Shown one piece after another: positions 42,506 to 51,065 of a stretch of DNA of 62,633 nucleotides; position 1 is the stretch's first letter; each line of letters starts with the position of its first letter. Under the pieces are notes generated by a model. That model was given only the letters and a program-made list of their open reading frames with translations, ran no database searches and was not told where the DNA came from. The translations under genes and the position numbers were made by a program. This DNA comes from an uncultured Anaerotruncus sp. (GTDB lineage Bacteria > Bacillota > Clostridia > Oscillospirales > Ruminococcaceae): the NCBI GenBank assembly GCA_910586875.1, contig CAJUJI010000002.1, positions 1 through 62,633 of the forward strand. Direction: 5' to 3'.

Positions 42506-42838
42506 ATGCAAACAATTATTGTGCTGTTAAATCCAGGAGAACTTAAAAATCCGGATATGGACTTACGCTATTGTGTTCCAGACCGCATTGAGGAAGTGTC
42601 CGGCTCTTTGATACAAAGCAACGGTTATGACTTTTTGGATACAGAAGAAGGGCAGCCTGGGCCCTTGATGGGCATTTGGCTAAAAACAGAGCACGCCAAA
42701 GAGAACTGGCCCATTATTCACAAATTGTTTCAAAGCGAACAATTTAAGGGAAATGATTTGTCTGTGTCCGCAGAAATTTACATTTCCGAGAATGATACAG
42801 ACGATCTTGAAAATTGTTCGCTGGTTTTTCCGCAATAA
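42506..42838 (+). CDS. Conserved-looking hypothetical protein, 110 residues
   Basis: I do not recognise this gene. The protein is soluble and acidic (many Glu/Asp), with no signal peptide, membrane segment or Cys motif. Regular blocks such as IIVLLNPGELKNPDMDLRY, DTEEGQPGPLMGIWLKTE and LSVSAEIYISENDTDD suggest an alpha/beta fold. The start at 42506 is the first ATG after a GGGGGCGG stretch and sits about 25 bases after the expected transcription start. A terminator follows its stop. The single-gene unit between the infC promoter and a transporter on the other strand gives no functional hint; small immunity-type proteins look similar, but there is no toxin beside it. Confidence 0.75.
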   Translation: MQTIIVLLNPGELKNPDMDLRYCVPDRIEEVSGSLIQSNGYDFLDTEEGQPGPLMGIWLKTEHAKENWPIIHKLFQSEQFKGNDLSVSAEIYISENDTDDLENCSLVFPQ

Positions 42839-42852
42839 TCCTTCCAGTTTAT

Positions 42853-42887
42853 GGGGAGCTGTCCAGAAAGGCAGCTCCCCTCTTTTT
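42853..42887 (+). terminator. Terminator of the orphan 110-residue gene
   Basis: GGGGAGCTG (42853-42861) and CAGCTCCCC (42872-42880) form a nine-base stem with a ten-base loop, followed by TCTTTTTG on the plus strand. It begins 14 bases after the stop codon. Confidence 0.9.
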
Positions 42888-42904
42888 GTGAATTTTGATC
42901 CAGG

Positions 42905-44266
42905 TTATTTTTTCTGTTCGTATTCCTGATTGAGCGAAACCACCACACCGGAAAGTGCCAGCACCCCCAGCAGGTTCGGAATGACCATCAAGCCGTTGAA
43001 CATGTCCGACAGATCCCACACCAGCTGTACCTTCAGGGTGGAACCAATCACCACAAATATAACCACCAGCACCGCATAAATTTTTACCGCGCCTTTTCCA
43101 AACAGATATTTTACATTCTGCTCGCCGAAGAAATACCATCCAACGATGGTAGAAAACGCAAAGAACAGCAGGCTGATTGCGATAAAGACATACCCTGCAT
43201 TCCCATAGAAGGAGGAAAACGCCGATTGTGCCAGCTCTACACCCTCCAGTCCGGAATTCCACTTGCCGGTAATAATGATGGTCAGGGCGGTCATGGTCAA
43301 CACAATAAAGGTATCGATAAATACGCCCATCATTGCTACTAGACCTTGCTCACAGGGGTGTTCCACCTTTGCAAGCGCGTGAGCGTGCGGTGTGGAGCCC
43401 ATACCGGCCTCGTTTGAGAACAAACCGCGTGCAACACCATAACGGATGGCCTTTTGTACCGAAAGCCCGATTACACCGCCTGCAATCGCCTGTGGATTAA
43501 ATGCTCCAACAAAAATTTGTGCAAATGCACTGCCAAGGTTTGCAAGGTTGCCAAAAATAATAATGAGTGAGCCCAGTACATAAAAAGTTGCCATTATTGG
43601 TACAATCTTCTCGGTTACAGATGCGATACGCTTCACGCCACCCAGAAAGATAAACCCGGCCACCGCTGCAACCATTACGCCAACCAGCAGCTTATTGACA
43701 CCAAACGCCGAATAAAACGCGACGCCAATCGAATTGGACTGCACCATATTGCCCATAAAGCCCAGCGCCAGAATAATCATAACCGAGAAGGCAGCTGCTA
43801 ACATCTTGCCAAAGCCCCCGCGAAACGCCGCCTGGATATAATATACCGGTCCGCCGGTTACCTGTCCATCCACCTGTGTTTTGTACTTCTGTGCAAGTGT
43901 CGCCTCCCCGTAGATGGTCGCCATGCCAAAAAATGCGGATACCCACATCCAGAAGATTGCGCCCGGGCCACCCATATAAATTGCACTCGCTGCGCCTGCG
44001 ATATTGCCGGTGCCAACCTGTGCTGCAATTGCGGTTGCCAGCGACTGGAACGAGGACATCCCTTCGCGGTCGGCTTTGGTGCCAAACAGCTTGACATTAC
44101 CAAATACCGCTTTAAAGGCGGCGCCGAATTTGCGCACCTGCACAAACCGCAGCCGCACTGAAAAATAAATCCCCGTGCCACAGAGCAGGAATAACAACGC
44201 ATAATCCCATAAAAAGCCGTTTACCGCTCCCACAAGCCCTGTAACTGCCTTTGCAATCATCTCCAT
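42905..44266 (-). CDS. Sodium:alanine symporter family transporter (AGCS)
   Basis: The 453-residue carrier has about eleven membrane helices and AGCS landmarks: GTGIYFSVRLRFVQVR near residue 35, QVGTGNIAGAASAIYMGGPGAIFWMW near 85 (core GTGNIAGAASAI), GEATLAQKYKT near 118 and GLFSNEAGMGSTPHAHA near 290. Family members import alanine or glycine with sodium. ATG at 44264-44266 follows AGAGGTG; an earlier in-frame codon has no such site. It is a single-gene unit with its own promoter. Confidence 0.92.
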   Translation of the reverse strand: MEMIAKAVTGLVGAVNGFLWDYALLFLLCGTGIYFSVRLRFVQVRKFGAAFKAVFGNVKLFGTKADREGMSSFQSLATAIAAQVGTGNIAGAASAIYMGGPGAIFWMWVSAFFGMATIYGEATLAQKYKTQVDGQVTGGPVYYIQAAFRGGFGKMLAAAFSVMIILALGFMGNMVQSNSIGVAFYSAFGVNKLLVGVMVAAVAGFIFLGGVKRIASVTEKIVPIMATFYVLGSLIIIFGNLANLGSAFAQIFVGAFNPQAIAGGVIGLSVQKAIRYGVARGLFSNEAGMGSTPHAHALAKVEHPCEQGLVAMMGVFIDTFIVLTMTALTIIITGKWNSGLEGVELAQSAFSSFYGNAGYVFIAISLLFFAFSTIVGWYFFGEQNVKYLFGKGAVKIYAVLVVIFVVIGSTLKVQLVWDLSDMFNGLMVIPNLLGVLALSGVVVSLNQEYEQKK

Positions 44267-44338
44267 AAAATGAACACACCTCTTCAATCTCTTTTTAAAC
44301 TGTCCTCATACCAAAGACAACTGTATGCAACGTGTTTT

Positions 44339-44367
44339 ATCATAACATAAACGGCCCTGCAACGCAA
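44339..44367 (-). promoter_or_regulatory. Probable promoter of the AGCS transporter
   Basis: On the minus strand TTGCGT (44362-44367), 17 bases and TATGAT (44339-44344) form a fair sigma-70-type promoter, 72 bases before the start codon. Confidence 0.55.
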
Positions 44368-44502
44368 GCGCTGGTGCATTTTTCAGCAGTCTAACCAGAG
44401 CTGTTTCATCTTTCCCCCAAAATTTTGGCGGATTGCAGCGCTCATATCCCCCTTTTTTCGCTCATAAAATGACATTATCAAACCATCTTGGGGGCGTATC
44501 TT

Positions 44503-45357
44503 ATGAAACTGCTGGATAAATTTTTTCTTCCGCTCTCAATGGCGTTGGTGCTTGTAATCGCCAGCTTAACCGCGCGCTTTGCAATTCAGGTCAACGCCCC
44601 TGCGCCGGAGGGAATCGCTTTGCCAATCGTCATGTACCACCATATATTAAAGGAGTCTTCCCGACTGAATGCGTATACCATCTCGCCGGAAGAGTTCCGC
44701 ATGGATTTGCAGTTTTTGCAGGACAATCACTATACCCCTATCGTCATCCAAGATCTGTTGGATTTTGTGCAAGGCAAGTCCGACCTGCCCGACAAACCGG
44801 TCATGATCACCTTTGACGATGGCTACGAAAGCTTTCATGAATATGCCTATCCCATCCTGCAAGAGTTCGGATTTCCGGCGGTATTTTCCGTGGTGGGAAC
44901 CTATGCCGACCAATATTCCGCTGTAGATGACCACCACATCCGTTATTCTCACTGTACCTGGGAACAGTTGCGGCAAATGCACGAGGAAGGTCTGGTTGAA
45001 ATTCAAAATCATTCTTATAACCTTCATCTAAATCAAAACGGGCGGCATGGCTCGATGCGCAAGCAAGGGGAATCTGAGGCGGACTACACCGCCATGCTTA
45101 TTCAGGACCTGTCCCAGATGCAGCAGGATTGCGCAGAGCAGCTCGGTTGGCTGCCCACCTGCTTCACCTATCCATTCGGGCAGATCAGTCCGGAAGCGCT
45201 GCCCATCCTCAAGCAGCTCGGATTTTCCGCAGCGCTCACCTGCCGCGAAAAGATAAACTATCTCACCGGCGACCCCGAACAGCTTTATCATCTGCATCGC
45301 TTCAATCGTCCGCACAACACCAGCTTTCAGGCAATCTTGCAAAAAGCTGCCGCCTAA
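44503..45357 (+). CDS. Polysaccharide deacetylase (NodB-type)
   Basis: The 284-residue protein has one N-terminal membrane helix (LPLSMALVLVIASLTARFAI), then a carbohydrate esterase 4 domain. The catalytic Asp-Asp lies in VMITFDDGYESFHEYAYP near residue 108, the metal His in EIQNHSYNLH near 170, and TCFTYPFGQIS near 222. It likely removes acetyl groups from cell-wall or exopolysaccharide outside the cell. ATG at 44503 follows GGGGGC. It stands alone between divergent and parallel genes. Confidence 0.87.
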   Translation: MKLLDKFFLPLSMALVLVIASLTARFAIQVNAPAPEGIALPIVMYHHILKESSRLNAYTISPEEFRMDLQFLQDNHYTPIVIQDLLDFVQGKSDLPDKPVMITFDDGYESFHEYAYPILQEFGFPAVFSVVGTYADQYSAVDDHHIRYSHCTWEQLRQMHEEGLVEIQNHSYNLHLNQNGRHGSMRKQGESEADYTAMLIQDLSQMQQDCAEQLGWLPTCFTYPFGQISPEALPILKQLGFSAALTCREKINYLTGDPEQLYHLHRFNRPHNTSFQAILQKAAA

Positions 45358-45391
45358 AAGTTTGACAATTTTTCTACTTTTGCATAAGTCC

Positions 45392-45420
45392 TAGACTTTT
45401 TTTCCTCCCTATGCTATAAT
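45392..45420 (+). promoter_or_regulatory. Probable promoter of the 2-hydroxyacid dehydrogenase
   Basis: TAGACT (45392-45397), 17 bases and TATAAT (45415-45420) give a consensus -10 box with a moderate -35 box. The gene begins about 80 bases downstream. Confidence 0.55.
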
Positions 45421-45501
45421 CAAAGTACTTTTCAAGCATCAAAAAATGGCAAACGGAGCTGCCAAATTATCAAATTATCAAAGGAATGGATGTGCTGTAA
45501 C

Positions 45502-46455
45502 ATGAAAATCGTTGTATTGGACGGCTACAACAAAAACCCGGGCGATCTGAGCTGGGGACCGCTTTATGAGATGGGCGAGGTCACCATCTACGACCACACC
45601 GCACCGGAAGAGGTGTTGGCGCGGATGCAGGATGCTCCGATTGTACTGACCAACAAGGTGAAAATCACCGCTGAAATTATGGACCAAAATCCACAGCTCA
45701 AATATATCGGCGTAACCGCAACCGGCTTTGATCCGGTCGACTGCGCCGCTGCAAAAGAGCACGGCATCGTCGTCACCAACGTCCCTGTTTACGGCACCAA
45801 TTCCGTTGCACAGCACATCATGGCGCTGCTGCTTGAAATTACCAACCGCGTTTCGTTGCACAATGAGTCGGTTCATGCTGGTGACTGGTGCCGCAGCCAG
45901 GATTTCTGTTACTGGAAAGCTCCGCTGCACGAGCTGGATGGCAAGACTATTGCCATCATCGGCTATGGGCGGATTGGGCAGGCAGCCGGCCGGATGGCGC
46001 GCGCATTCGGCATGAAGGTGCTGGCTGTAGATACCTACCATATTCCAGGGCACACTGATGCAACCTATGTTGAATTGGAGGAAGCGCTGGCACAGGCAGA
46101 TGTCATCACCCTGCACTGCGGGCTCACCGCCGAGAACAAGGGACTGATCTGCAAGGAAAACATCAATAAAATGAAGGATGGCGTAATCATCCTGAATGCA
46201 GCACGCGGCGGTTTGATTGTAGAGCAGGATTTGGTAGATGCACTCAAATCCGGAAAGGTCGGCTTTGCGGGCGTTGACGTGATCTCCGCAGAACCGATGA
46301 AGAAGGGCAATGTGCTGCTAGAGGCGCCGAACTGCCTGATCACCCCGCATATTGCCGGTTGCAGCATCGAGGCAAGAGAGCGCTTGCTCCAGGTTTCTAT
46401 GGACAATGTCAAAGCATTCCTGGATGGCAACCCCATCAACGTTGTAAACCGCTGA
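45502..46455 (+). CDS. D-2-hydroxyacid dehydrogenase (glycerate dehydrogenase-like)
   Basis: The 317-residue NAD(P)-dependent dehydrogenase reduces 2-oxo acids to D-2-hydroxyacids, or the reverse. It has IIGYGRIGQAAGRMARAFGMKVLAVD near residue 150 (core GYGRIGQAAG) for NAD, catalytic Arg in NAARGGLIVEQ near 234, Glu in DVISAEPM near 264 and His in LITPHIAGCS near 284. The closest named type is glycerate/hydroxypyruvate reductase; substrate unproven. ATG at 45502 fits homologous N-termini (MKIVVLDGY), but ATG at 45490 lies closer to AAGGA, so the start is uncertain by four codons. Confidence 0.9.
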   Translation: MKIVVLDGYNKNPGDLSWGPLYEMGEVTIYDHTAPEEVLARMQDAPIVLTNKVKITAEIMDQNPQLKYIGVTATGFDPVDCAAAKEHGIVVTNVPVYGTNSVAQHIMALLLEITNRVSLHNESVHAGDWCRSQDFCYWKAPLHELDGKTIAIIGYGRIGQAAGRMARAFGMKVLAVDTYHIPGHTDATYVELEEALAQADVITLHCGLTAENKGLICKENINKMKDGVIILNAARGGLIVEQDLVDALKSGKVGFAGVDVISAEPMKKGNVLLEAPNCLITPHIAGCSIEARERLLQVSMDNVKAFLDGNPINVVNR

Positions 46456-46473
46456 TTTTTCCCATTATAAAAA

Positions 46474-46500
46474 GAAAGCCCTTTGGGGCTTTCTTTTTTT
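46474..46500. terminator. Bidirectional terminator between the dehydrogenase and trpZ-like genes
   Basis: GAAAGCCC (46474-46481), TTTG and GGGCTTTC (46486-46493) form an eight-base stem. Seven Ts follow on the plus strand and CTTTCTTTTTATA on the minus strand, so it ends both converging units. Confidence 0.92.
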
Positions 46501-46520
46501 GCAATCTACAGCATTGGTTG

Positions 46521-47318
46521 TCATCCGGCCAGCAACATCCTGTCATTATCCAATGTGTGCTCACTCTGCTGCGCATACAGCGCCATCAGCTCTGGCACCG
46601 ACATATTCTCACGCTGCTGCCCCGCAATATCCAATATGAGCCGGCCGCGGTCCAACATCACCGTTCGATCTCCGGTTGTGAGCGCCGCTTGAATATTGTG
46701 CGTAATCATCATGGTGGTCAGGTTTTCCTCCCGCACAATTTGTTTGGTAATCTCCATAATCTTGTGTGCAGTCGCAGGGTCGAGCGCGGCGGTATGCTCA
46801 TCCAGCAATAACACCTGCGGTTTTGCAATGGTAGTCATCAGCAGACTGAGCACCTGCCGCTGCCCGCCCGAAAGCAGGCCTGCTTTTGCCTGCATCCGGT
46901 CCTCCAGTCCCAGCCCAAACGCTGCCAGCCGGTCCCGAAACAGCTCCAAATCCTTGCGGCGAACCCCCAGCCGGAAGATGCCCTTTGTGCTGCGGCTGTA
47001 CGCCAACGCGAGATTCTCCGCAATTGTCATATTGGGCGCGGTCCCCTTCATCGGGTCCTGAAACAGCCGTCCAATTTTTGCAGCACGCTTGTGCTCCGGC
47101 AAAAAGGTGATGTCCTGTCCTTGCAGTAGAATGCGCCCGCTATCCAGTTCAAAATTCCCGCAAACTGCGTTAAACAGGGTGGACTTCCCCGCTCCGTTCG
47201 AGCCGATGATGGTCAAAAACTCCCCCTGCGCCAACCTTAAATCTAGCTGATCCAGCGCGCAATGTGCATCCGGGGTGTTGGGCGAAAAGGTTTTACAAAG
47301 CTTTTTGAGTTCAAGCAT
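46521..47318 (-). CDS. trpZ: ABC transporter ATP-binding protein (TrpZ-like)
   Basis: The 265-residue ATPase has Walker A IIGSNGAGKSTLFNAV near residue 36, signature LLSGGQRQVLSLLMTT near 147 and Walker B LLLDEHTAALDP near 167. ATG at 47316-47318 follows AAAGGCGG and overlaps the permease stop by eight bases. It powers the permease and binding protein encoded upstream. The tryptophan T-box ahead of the operon supports the TrpXYZ assignment. Confidence 0.9.
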   Translation of the reverse strand: MLELKKLCKTFSPNTPDAHCALDQLDLRLAQGEFLTIIGSNGAGKSTLFNAVCGNFELDSGRILLQGQDITFLPEHKRAAKIGRLFQDPMKGTAPNMTIAENLALAYSRSTKGIFRLGVRRKDLELFRDRLAAFGLGLEDRMQAKAGLLSGGQRQVLSLLMTTIAKPQVLLLDEHTAALDPATAHKIMEITKQIVREENLTTMMITHNIQAALTTGDRTVMLDRGRLILDIAGQQRENMSVPELMALYAQQSEHTLDNDRMLLAG

Positions 47319-48216
47319 TCTGCATTGCCGCCTTTCTGCGTTTAAATTGTTCAATTTTGTGGCGCATGGTTGGGATAGAAAGTGCCACCACCACAATCGC
47401 CGCGGAAACCAGCTTTAAGGTGTAGGTTGGAAAGATGCTGGATTTCAGCGCCAGCGCGATGATCAGCCGATAGAGAATCGAACCTGCAATCGCGGACAGC
47501 AAGCCGATCGTCACCGAACGCCGCCCAAGGAATACCTCGCCGATAATGACCGATGCCAACCCAACCACTACAATTCCGATACCGGACGAAATATCCGCAA
47601 ACCCCTGATACTGGGCAATGACCGCTCCGGAAAGCGCGATGCTGCCGTTTGCAAGTGCCAGCGCGGTTATTTTGGCAGCGTCCACAGGAATGGAGGAGGC
47701 ACGCACCATCTCTTCATTATCCCCCACGGCACGGATACAGAGTCCCAAATGGGTTTTAAACAGCCAAACTAGAAACACTGCCAAGGCTGCACAGACCAGC
47801 AGCGCTGTCAGCAGCTTTGTGCTGTCCTTGCTCAAGGCGGGCAGCAAACCTTGCAGATCCGAAAAAAGAGTGTCTGTGCCAATCAGCGAGAGGTTGGAAC
47901 GGCTGCCCAGCACATACAGATTCACAGTATACAGCCCGCTCATGGTCAGAATGCCGGAAAGGATCGGATGAATTTCTAGCTGCGTTTGTAGCAATCCGGT
48001 CACACAGCCCGCCGCCATCCCTGCCAGGGCCGCACACAGCAGCCCCAGATATGGCTTTCCCGCCAGCGTGAGCGATGCGCAAACCGCCAGACCCAGCGTA
48101 AAGCTTCCATCGGTGGTTAGATCGGGCAGGTTAAGAACCCGGAAGGTAATATAAATTCCCAGCGCCAACAGCCCATAAATCAGGCCCAGTTGGAGAGAAC
48201 CCAGAAACAAAGCCAT
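47311..48216 (-). CDS. trpY: ABC transporter permease (TrpY-like)
   Basis: The 301-residue permease has about eight hydrophobic helices and the branched-chain amino-acid permease pattern: LLALGIYITFRVLNLPDLTTDGSFTLG near residue 15 (core NLPDLTTDGSF) and GLASVIIGEVFLGRRSVT near 220. The family (PF02653) moves amino acids and purines. It sits between the binding protein and ATPase in one operon under a T-box. Confidence 0.9.
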   Translation of the reverse strand: MALFLGSLQLGLIYGLLALGIYITFRVLNLPDLTTDGSFTLGLAVCASLTLAGKPYLGLLCAALAGMAAGCVTGLLQTQLEIHPILSGILTMSGLYTVNLYVLGSRSNLSLIGTDTLFSDLQGLLPALSKDSTKLLTALLVCAALAVFLVWLFKTHLGLCIRAVGDNEEMVRASSIPVDAAKITALALANGSIALSGAVIAQYQGFADISSGIGIVVVGLASVIIGEVFLGRRSVTIGLLSAIAGSILYRLIIALALKSSIFPTYTLKLVSAAIVVVALSIPTMRHKIEQFKRRKAAMQNA

Positions 48217-48230
48217 TCCTTGCGCCTCCT

Positions 48231-49235
48231 TTACTCTAAAATCACGGCAGCAGAGAGCTCCTCTTGTGCCAGCTCAACACCGATTGCCGCCGCTGTTGTT
48301 TGATTGATTACGGTGGTGAATGTCGAAACCACTACAGACGGAATTTCAGCAACCGGCGTCCCTTTCAGGTATTGATCCGCCATATCTGCGGTCATTGCGC
48401 CGATCGTTGGATCATCAATGCTGACGGTCGCAAATGCGCCGGAGGCTACCATCACTGCCGAACTACCATAAACCGGAATTTTGGCGTCCTTTGCAACCTC
48501 GGCAACCTGCGGGAGCGCACTTTGCACCATCGCATCATTGGGGATAAAAATTGCATCCACCTGGCCGACTAAGGATTGCGCTGCCTGCTGCACTTCCGAG
48601 GAGGCTGTGACAATCGCCTCCCGATAGTCCATGCCATTCGCACTTAAGTACGCCTTTGCCGCCTCAGCTGTTGTCACCGAATTGACCTCGCTGGTATTAT
48701 AAAGCAACCCATAGGTCTTGCAGCCTGGAGTCAGCCGGTCGGAAAGCTTGAACATCTCCTCCACAGGAATCGCATTCGAGGTGCCTGTGGCATTTTTGTC
48801 CGGCTTTTCCAGCTCCGAAATAATTCCTGCGCCGACCGGATTGGACACCGAAATAAAAAATACAGGCGTCTCTCCCTCCAGGTTAACCACCGCTTGCGCC
48901 GCTGGCGTTGCAATCGCTACAATGCAATCATAGCCGCCATTCACCAGCTCCTGCGCAATCGAATTGAGATTGGTCATATCGCCCTGCGCGTTTCGATAAT
49001 CAAATGTCATCCTATCCTCGGTGTAGCCCAGCTCGCGCATCCGTCCAATAAAGCCCTCGCGCATATCGGTAAACGCGCCATTGTCCGCCATCTGTACAAT
49101 GCCGACCTCGATGGGGGCATCGCCGCCGCTGGAGGCGGGCGCAGCAGAATCGCTCTTACAAGCGCTGGCGGTTGCCGTCAGCGCCACTGCTGCAAAAAAT
49201 GTCATCGCTTTACGAATCATCTGGTTGGTTTTCAT
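48231..49235 (-). CDS. trpX: ABC transporter substrate-binding lipoprotein (TrpX-like)
   Basis: The 334-residue protein begins with a lipoprotein signal (FFAAVALTATASAC) and a Ser/Gly linker. The mature part matches the PF04392 binding-protein family: VGIVQMADNGAFTDMREGFIG near residue 44, PVFFISVSNPVGAGI near 123 and ALPQVAEVAKDAKIPVYGSS near 238. Members regulated by tryptophan T-boxes are called TrpX. AGGGAAG precedes the ATG. It is the first gene of the operon. Confidence 0.88.
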   Translation of the reverse strand: MKTNQMIRKAMTFFAAVALTATASACKSDSAAPASSGGDAPIEVGIVQMADNGAFTDMREGFIGRMRELGYTEDRMTFDYRNAQGDMTNLNSIAQELVNGGYDCIVAIATPAAQAVVNLEGETPVFFISVSNPVGAGIISELEKPDKNATGTSNAIPVEEMFKLSDRLTPGCKTYGLLYNTSEVNSVTTAEAAKAYLSANGMDYREAIVTASSEVQQAAQSLVGQVDAIFIPNDAMVQSALPQVAEVAKDAKIPVYGSSAVMVASGAFATVSIDDPTIGAMTADMADQYLKGTPVAEIPSVVVSTFTTVINQTTAAAIGVELAQEELSAAVILE

Positions 49236-49308
49236 GTTGGATTCTTCCCTTCACATAATAAATTTTATTATGTCGGTTAGAACAGCGCTTACAAGGATTT
49301 TTGCAAAC

Positions 49309-49577
49309 AAAAAACGCCCGTCCTTGTACTTTCGTACACAAGGACAGACGTAAAACATCTGCGGTGCCACCTTGGTTGGTAATCAAATTACCCGCTCTGT
49401 CGAGTGCCGACACACTCCTCACCCGTTAACGCTGGCGATGCGTCTTGGATACTTAGGTTTCCCTGTTCACCAAGCCCTCCGTAGTCCATTTGCCGTCCCG
49501 CTTTCGGCCAGGCTCTCAGCTGCCCCGACTCTCTGTGCGTGCGCTTACGGTTTGATTTCTACCTCAACGGTTTGATG
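49309..49577 (-). promoter_or_regulatory. T-box leader with tryptophan (UGG) specifier
   Basis: On the minus strand the T-box AAGGTGGCACCGCAG (49359-49373) lies before a terminator with stems 49315-49327 and 49338-49350 and six Ts (49309-49314). Stem I contains AGAGAGTCGGGG and GCTGAGAGCCTGG. The specifier region reads GCAAATGGACTACGGAGG, with TGG at 49486-49488. The antiterminator bulge TGGC (49366-49369) pairs with a tRNA ending GCCA, so discriminator base G, as in tRNA-Trp. Uncharged tRNA-Trp should thus turn on the transporter. This fills most of the 49236-49629 gap. Confidence 0.92.
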
Positions 49578-49583
49578 TTGTTC

Positions 49584-49611
49584 ATTATACGCCGATTTTT
49601 AAATTTGTCAA
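49584..49611 (-). promoter_or_regulatory. Sigma-70-type promoter of the T-box/trpXYZ operon
   Basis: On the minus strand TTGACA (49606-49611), 16 bases and TATAAT (49584-49589) form a consensus promoter directly ahead of the T-box leader. Confidence 0.85.
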
Positions 49612-49629
49612 CCCTTTTTTTCAAAAACT

Positions 49630-50907
49630 TTATTCCGCCAAAATAGGCACGGTATATCCGCCATATGGCATTACATACACATCCTTACCCGTAAAATCCA
49701 CCTGTTGCAGCAGCTGCTCAATCGTATCATATGCCCGCAGCTTCATCGGTGCCACCTGTTCATGTGGGATTTGAGTGAGCATAAAAACCGCCTTGCAGCG
49801 GGCGATCACCTCGCAGGAGGCGTAAAAAATATATCCGGCAATGCTGAAATTGGCGCGCAAATCTGCGTCCAATGTGCCGCGGCGCAACGGCGCAATCCAA
49901 TCGAAAAATTCCGGTGCGCCGCCCCCTTCCCGGCACTCCGCCAAAAATACAAGCTCGCCGCCATCCCGCACCGCCTGTGCCGCGTTCAGCAGCGCTTTAA
50001 CCCCTTGATAGAGGTTGATATCCTTTGGATAACCGCCGCAGCTCACAACCACTATATCCGCCTTGTGCTGGATAGGAACCCCCATAACCTGTTCCACCAC
50101 TGCACAGCTTTCTTCCCAGGCTGCCTTCCAATGCCCACAAAGCAATCTGCAATGCTCGTTTTGGCTGTTGACCACAAGATTGATCCCAAACACCGGCGCA
50201 ACCAAATTTGCCGCCTCATTCATATCCTCATTGACCGGATTTTCCGCCAGCTTGCCCATGCCAATCATTGGATTTGAACAGGGCTGCTGCGGGCTGAGCG
50301 AATGGATGTGATTTTGACAGATGGTTTTTTTACCGGAAATTCCAGGTAAAATACTTTTGCGGCCGCCGCCAAAGCCCGCCATCAGGTGATGCACTGTGCC
50401 ACTGACCAAAATTACCTTTCTGCCAACCGCCAGCGGATGAACCCAAACCTCTGTACCATAGCTGGTGGTACCCACATAAGCCAAATCCGGCGCCATACAA
50501 TCGTGGTTGCAGACCTGCACCTTTGCATAAACCTCTGGCGAAACCAGTTTTTGCAGCTCTGCCTCGCTCTGCGGACGATGGGTGCCCAACGCCACCACAA
50601 TTGCAATCTGTGTGTAAGCTACCCCCGCCACCTCATGCAGGTAATCCACCAACAGCGCACAAATTTTGTCCTGGCGCATCCAAAAGCGTGTCAAGTCGCT
50701 GATGACAATGGTCACAAGATCCTCTGCACAGATTAGCTCTGAAAGCGGCGGTGACTGGATGCACTCCTGTTCCACCGCCTGCAAAAAAGCCTGCTTCAAA
50801 TCGGTGATTGGCTCTATCTGGCAATCTGTCAAAAGCTGCACCGATTTCGCGCCTTCCATACCAAGCTCTATCTGTGTTTCCCCATATTTTAACCGAACTG
50901 GTTCCAT
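49630..50907 (-). CDS. LarA-family (DUF2088) nickel-dependent racemase-like protein
   Basis: The 425-residue protein resembles lactate racemase LarA. Recognisable are ISDLTRFW near residue 80, VALGTHRPQSEAEL near 110 with the conserved His-Arg, and SGTVHHLMAGFGGGRKSILPGI near 180 (core HHLMAGFGGGRKSILPG). The Lys of that last motif carries the nickel pincer cofactor in LarA. The family also includes racemases of other 2-hydroxyacids, so lactate is not assured. No larB, larC or larE cofactor genes lie in the window. ATG at 50905-50907 follows GGGGGAG. It is divergent from the AbgT-type gene. Confidence 0.82.
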   Translation of the reverse strand: MEPVRLKYGETQIELGMEGAKSVQLLTDCQIEPITDLKQAFLQAVEQECIQSPPLSELICAEDLVTIVISDLTRFWMRQDKICALLVDYLHEVAGVAYTQIAIVVALGTHRPQSEAELQKLVSPEVYAKVQVCNHDCMAPDLAYVGTTSYGTEVWVHPLAVGRKVILVSGTVHHLMAGFGGGRKSILPGISGKKTICQNHIHSLSPQQPCSNPMIGMGKLAENPVNEDMNEAANLVAPVFGINLVVNSQNEHCRLLCGHWKAAWEESCAVVEQVMGVPIQHKADIVVVSCGGYPKDINLYQGVKALLNAAQAVRDGGELVFLAECREGGGAPEFFDWIAPLRRGTLDADLRANFSIAGYIFYASCEVIARCKAVFMLTQIPHEQVAPMKLRAYDTIEQLLQQVDFTGKDVYVMPYGGYTVPILAE

Positions 50908-51015
50908 CGAAACTCCCCCTTGCTTGTTTTCTCCTTCGCTACAATAGCACAAACTGGCGCATAGCGCAAGGCTCTGTTTTCGTCATGTCACGCGCAGCAG
51001 TATCCTTGTATATTT

Positions 51016-51061
51016 CACCACCGCAGGGAGATAACAAGAACAGCATTTTCTTGCGGAGGTG
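51016..51061 (+). promoter_or_regulatory. Alternative hairpins over the AbgT-type gene's ribosome-binding site
   Basis: CACCACCGCA (51016-51025) can pair with TGCGGAGGTG (51052-51061) in nine of ten positions, hiding the GGAGGTG site of the gene at 51066. A second perfect stem CAAGAA/TTCTTG (51035-51040, 51048-51053) overlaps the first at 51052-51053, so the two exclude each other near the base. This could tune translation; it may also be chance. Confidence 0.3.
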
Positions 51062-51065
51062 CATC

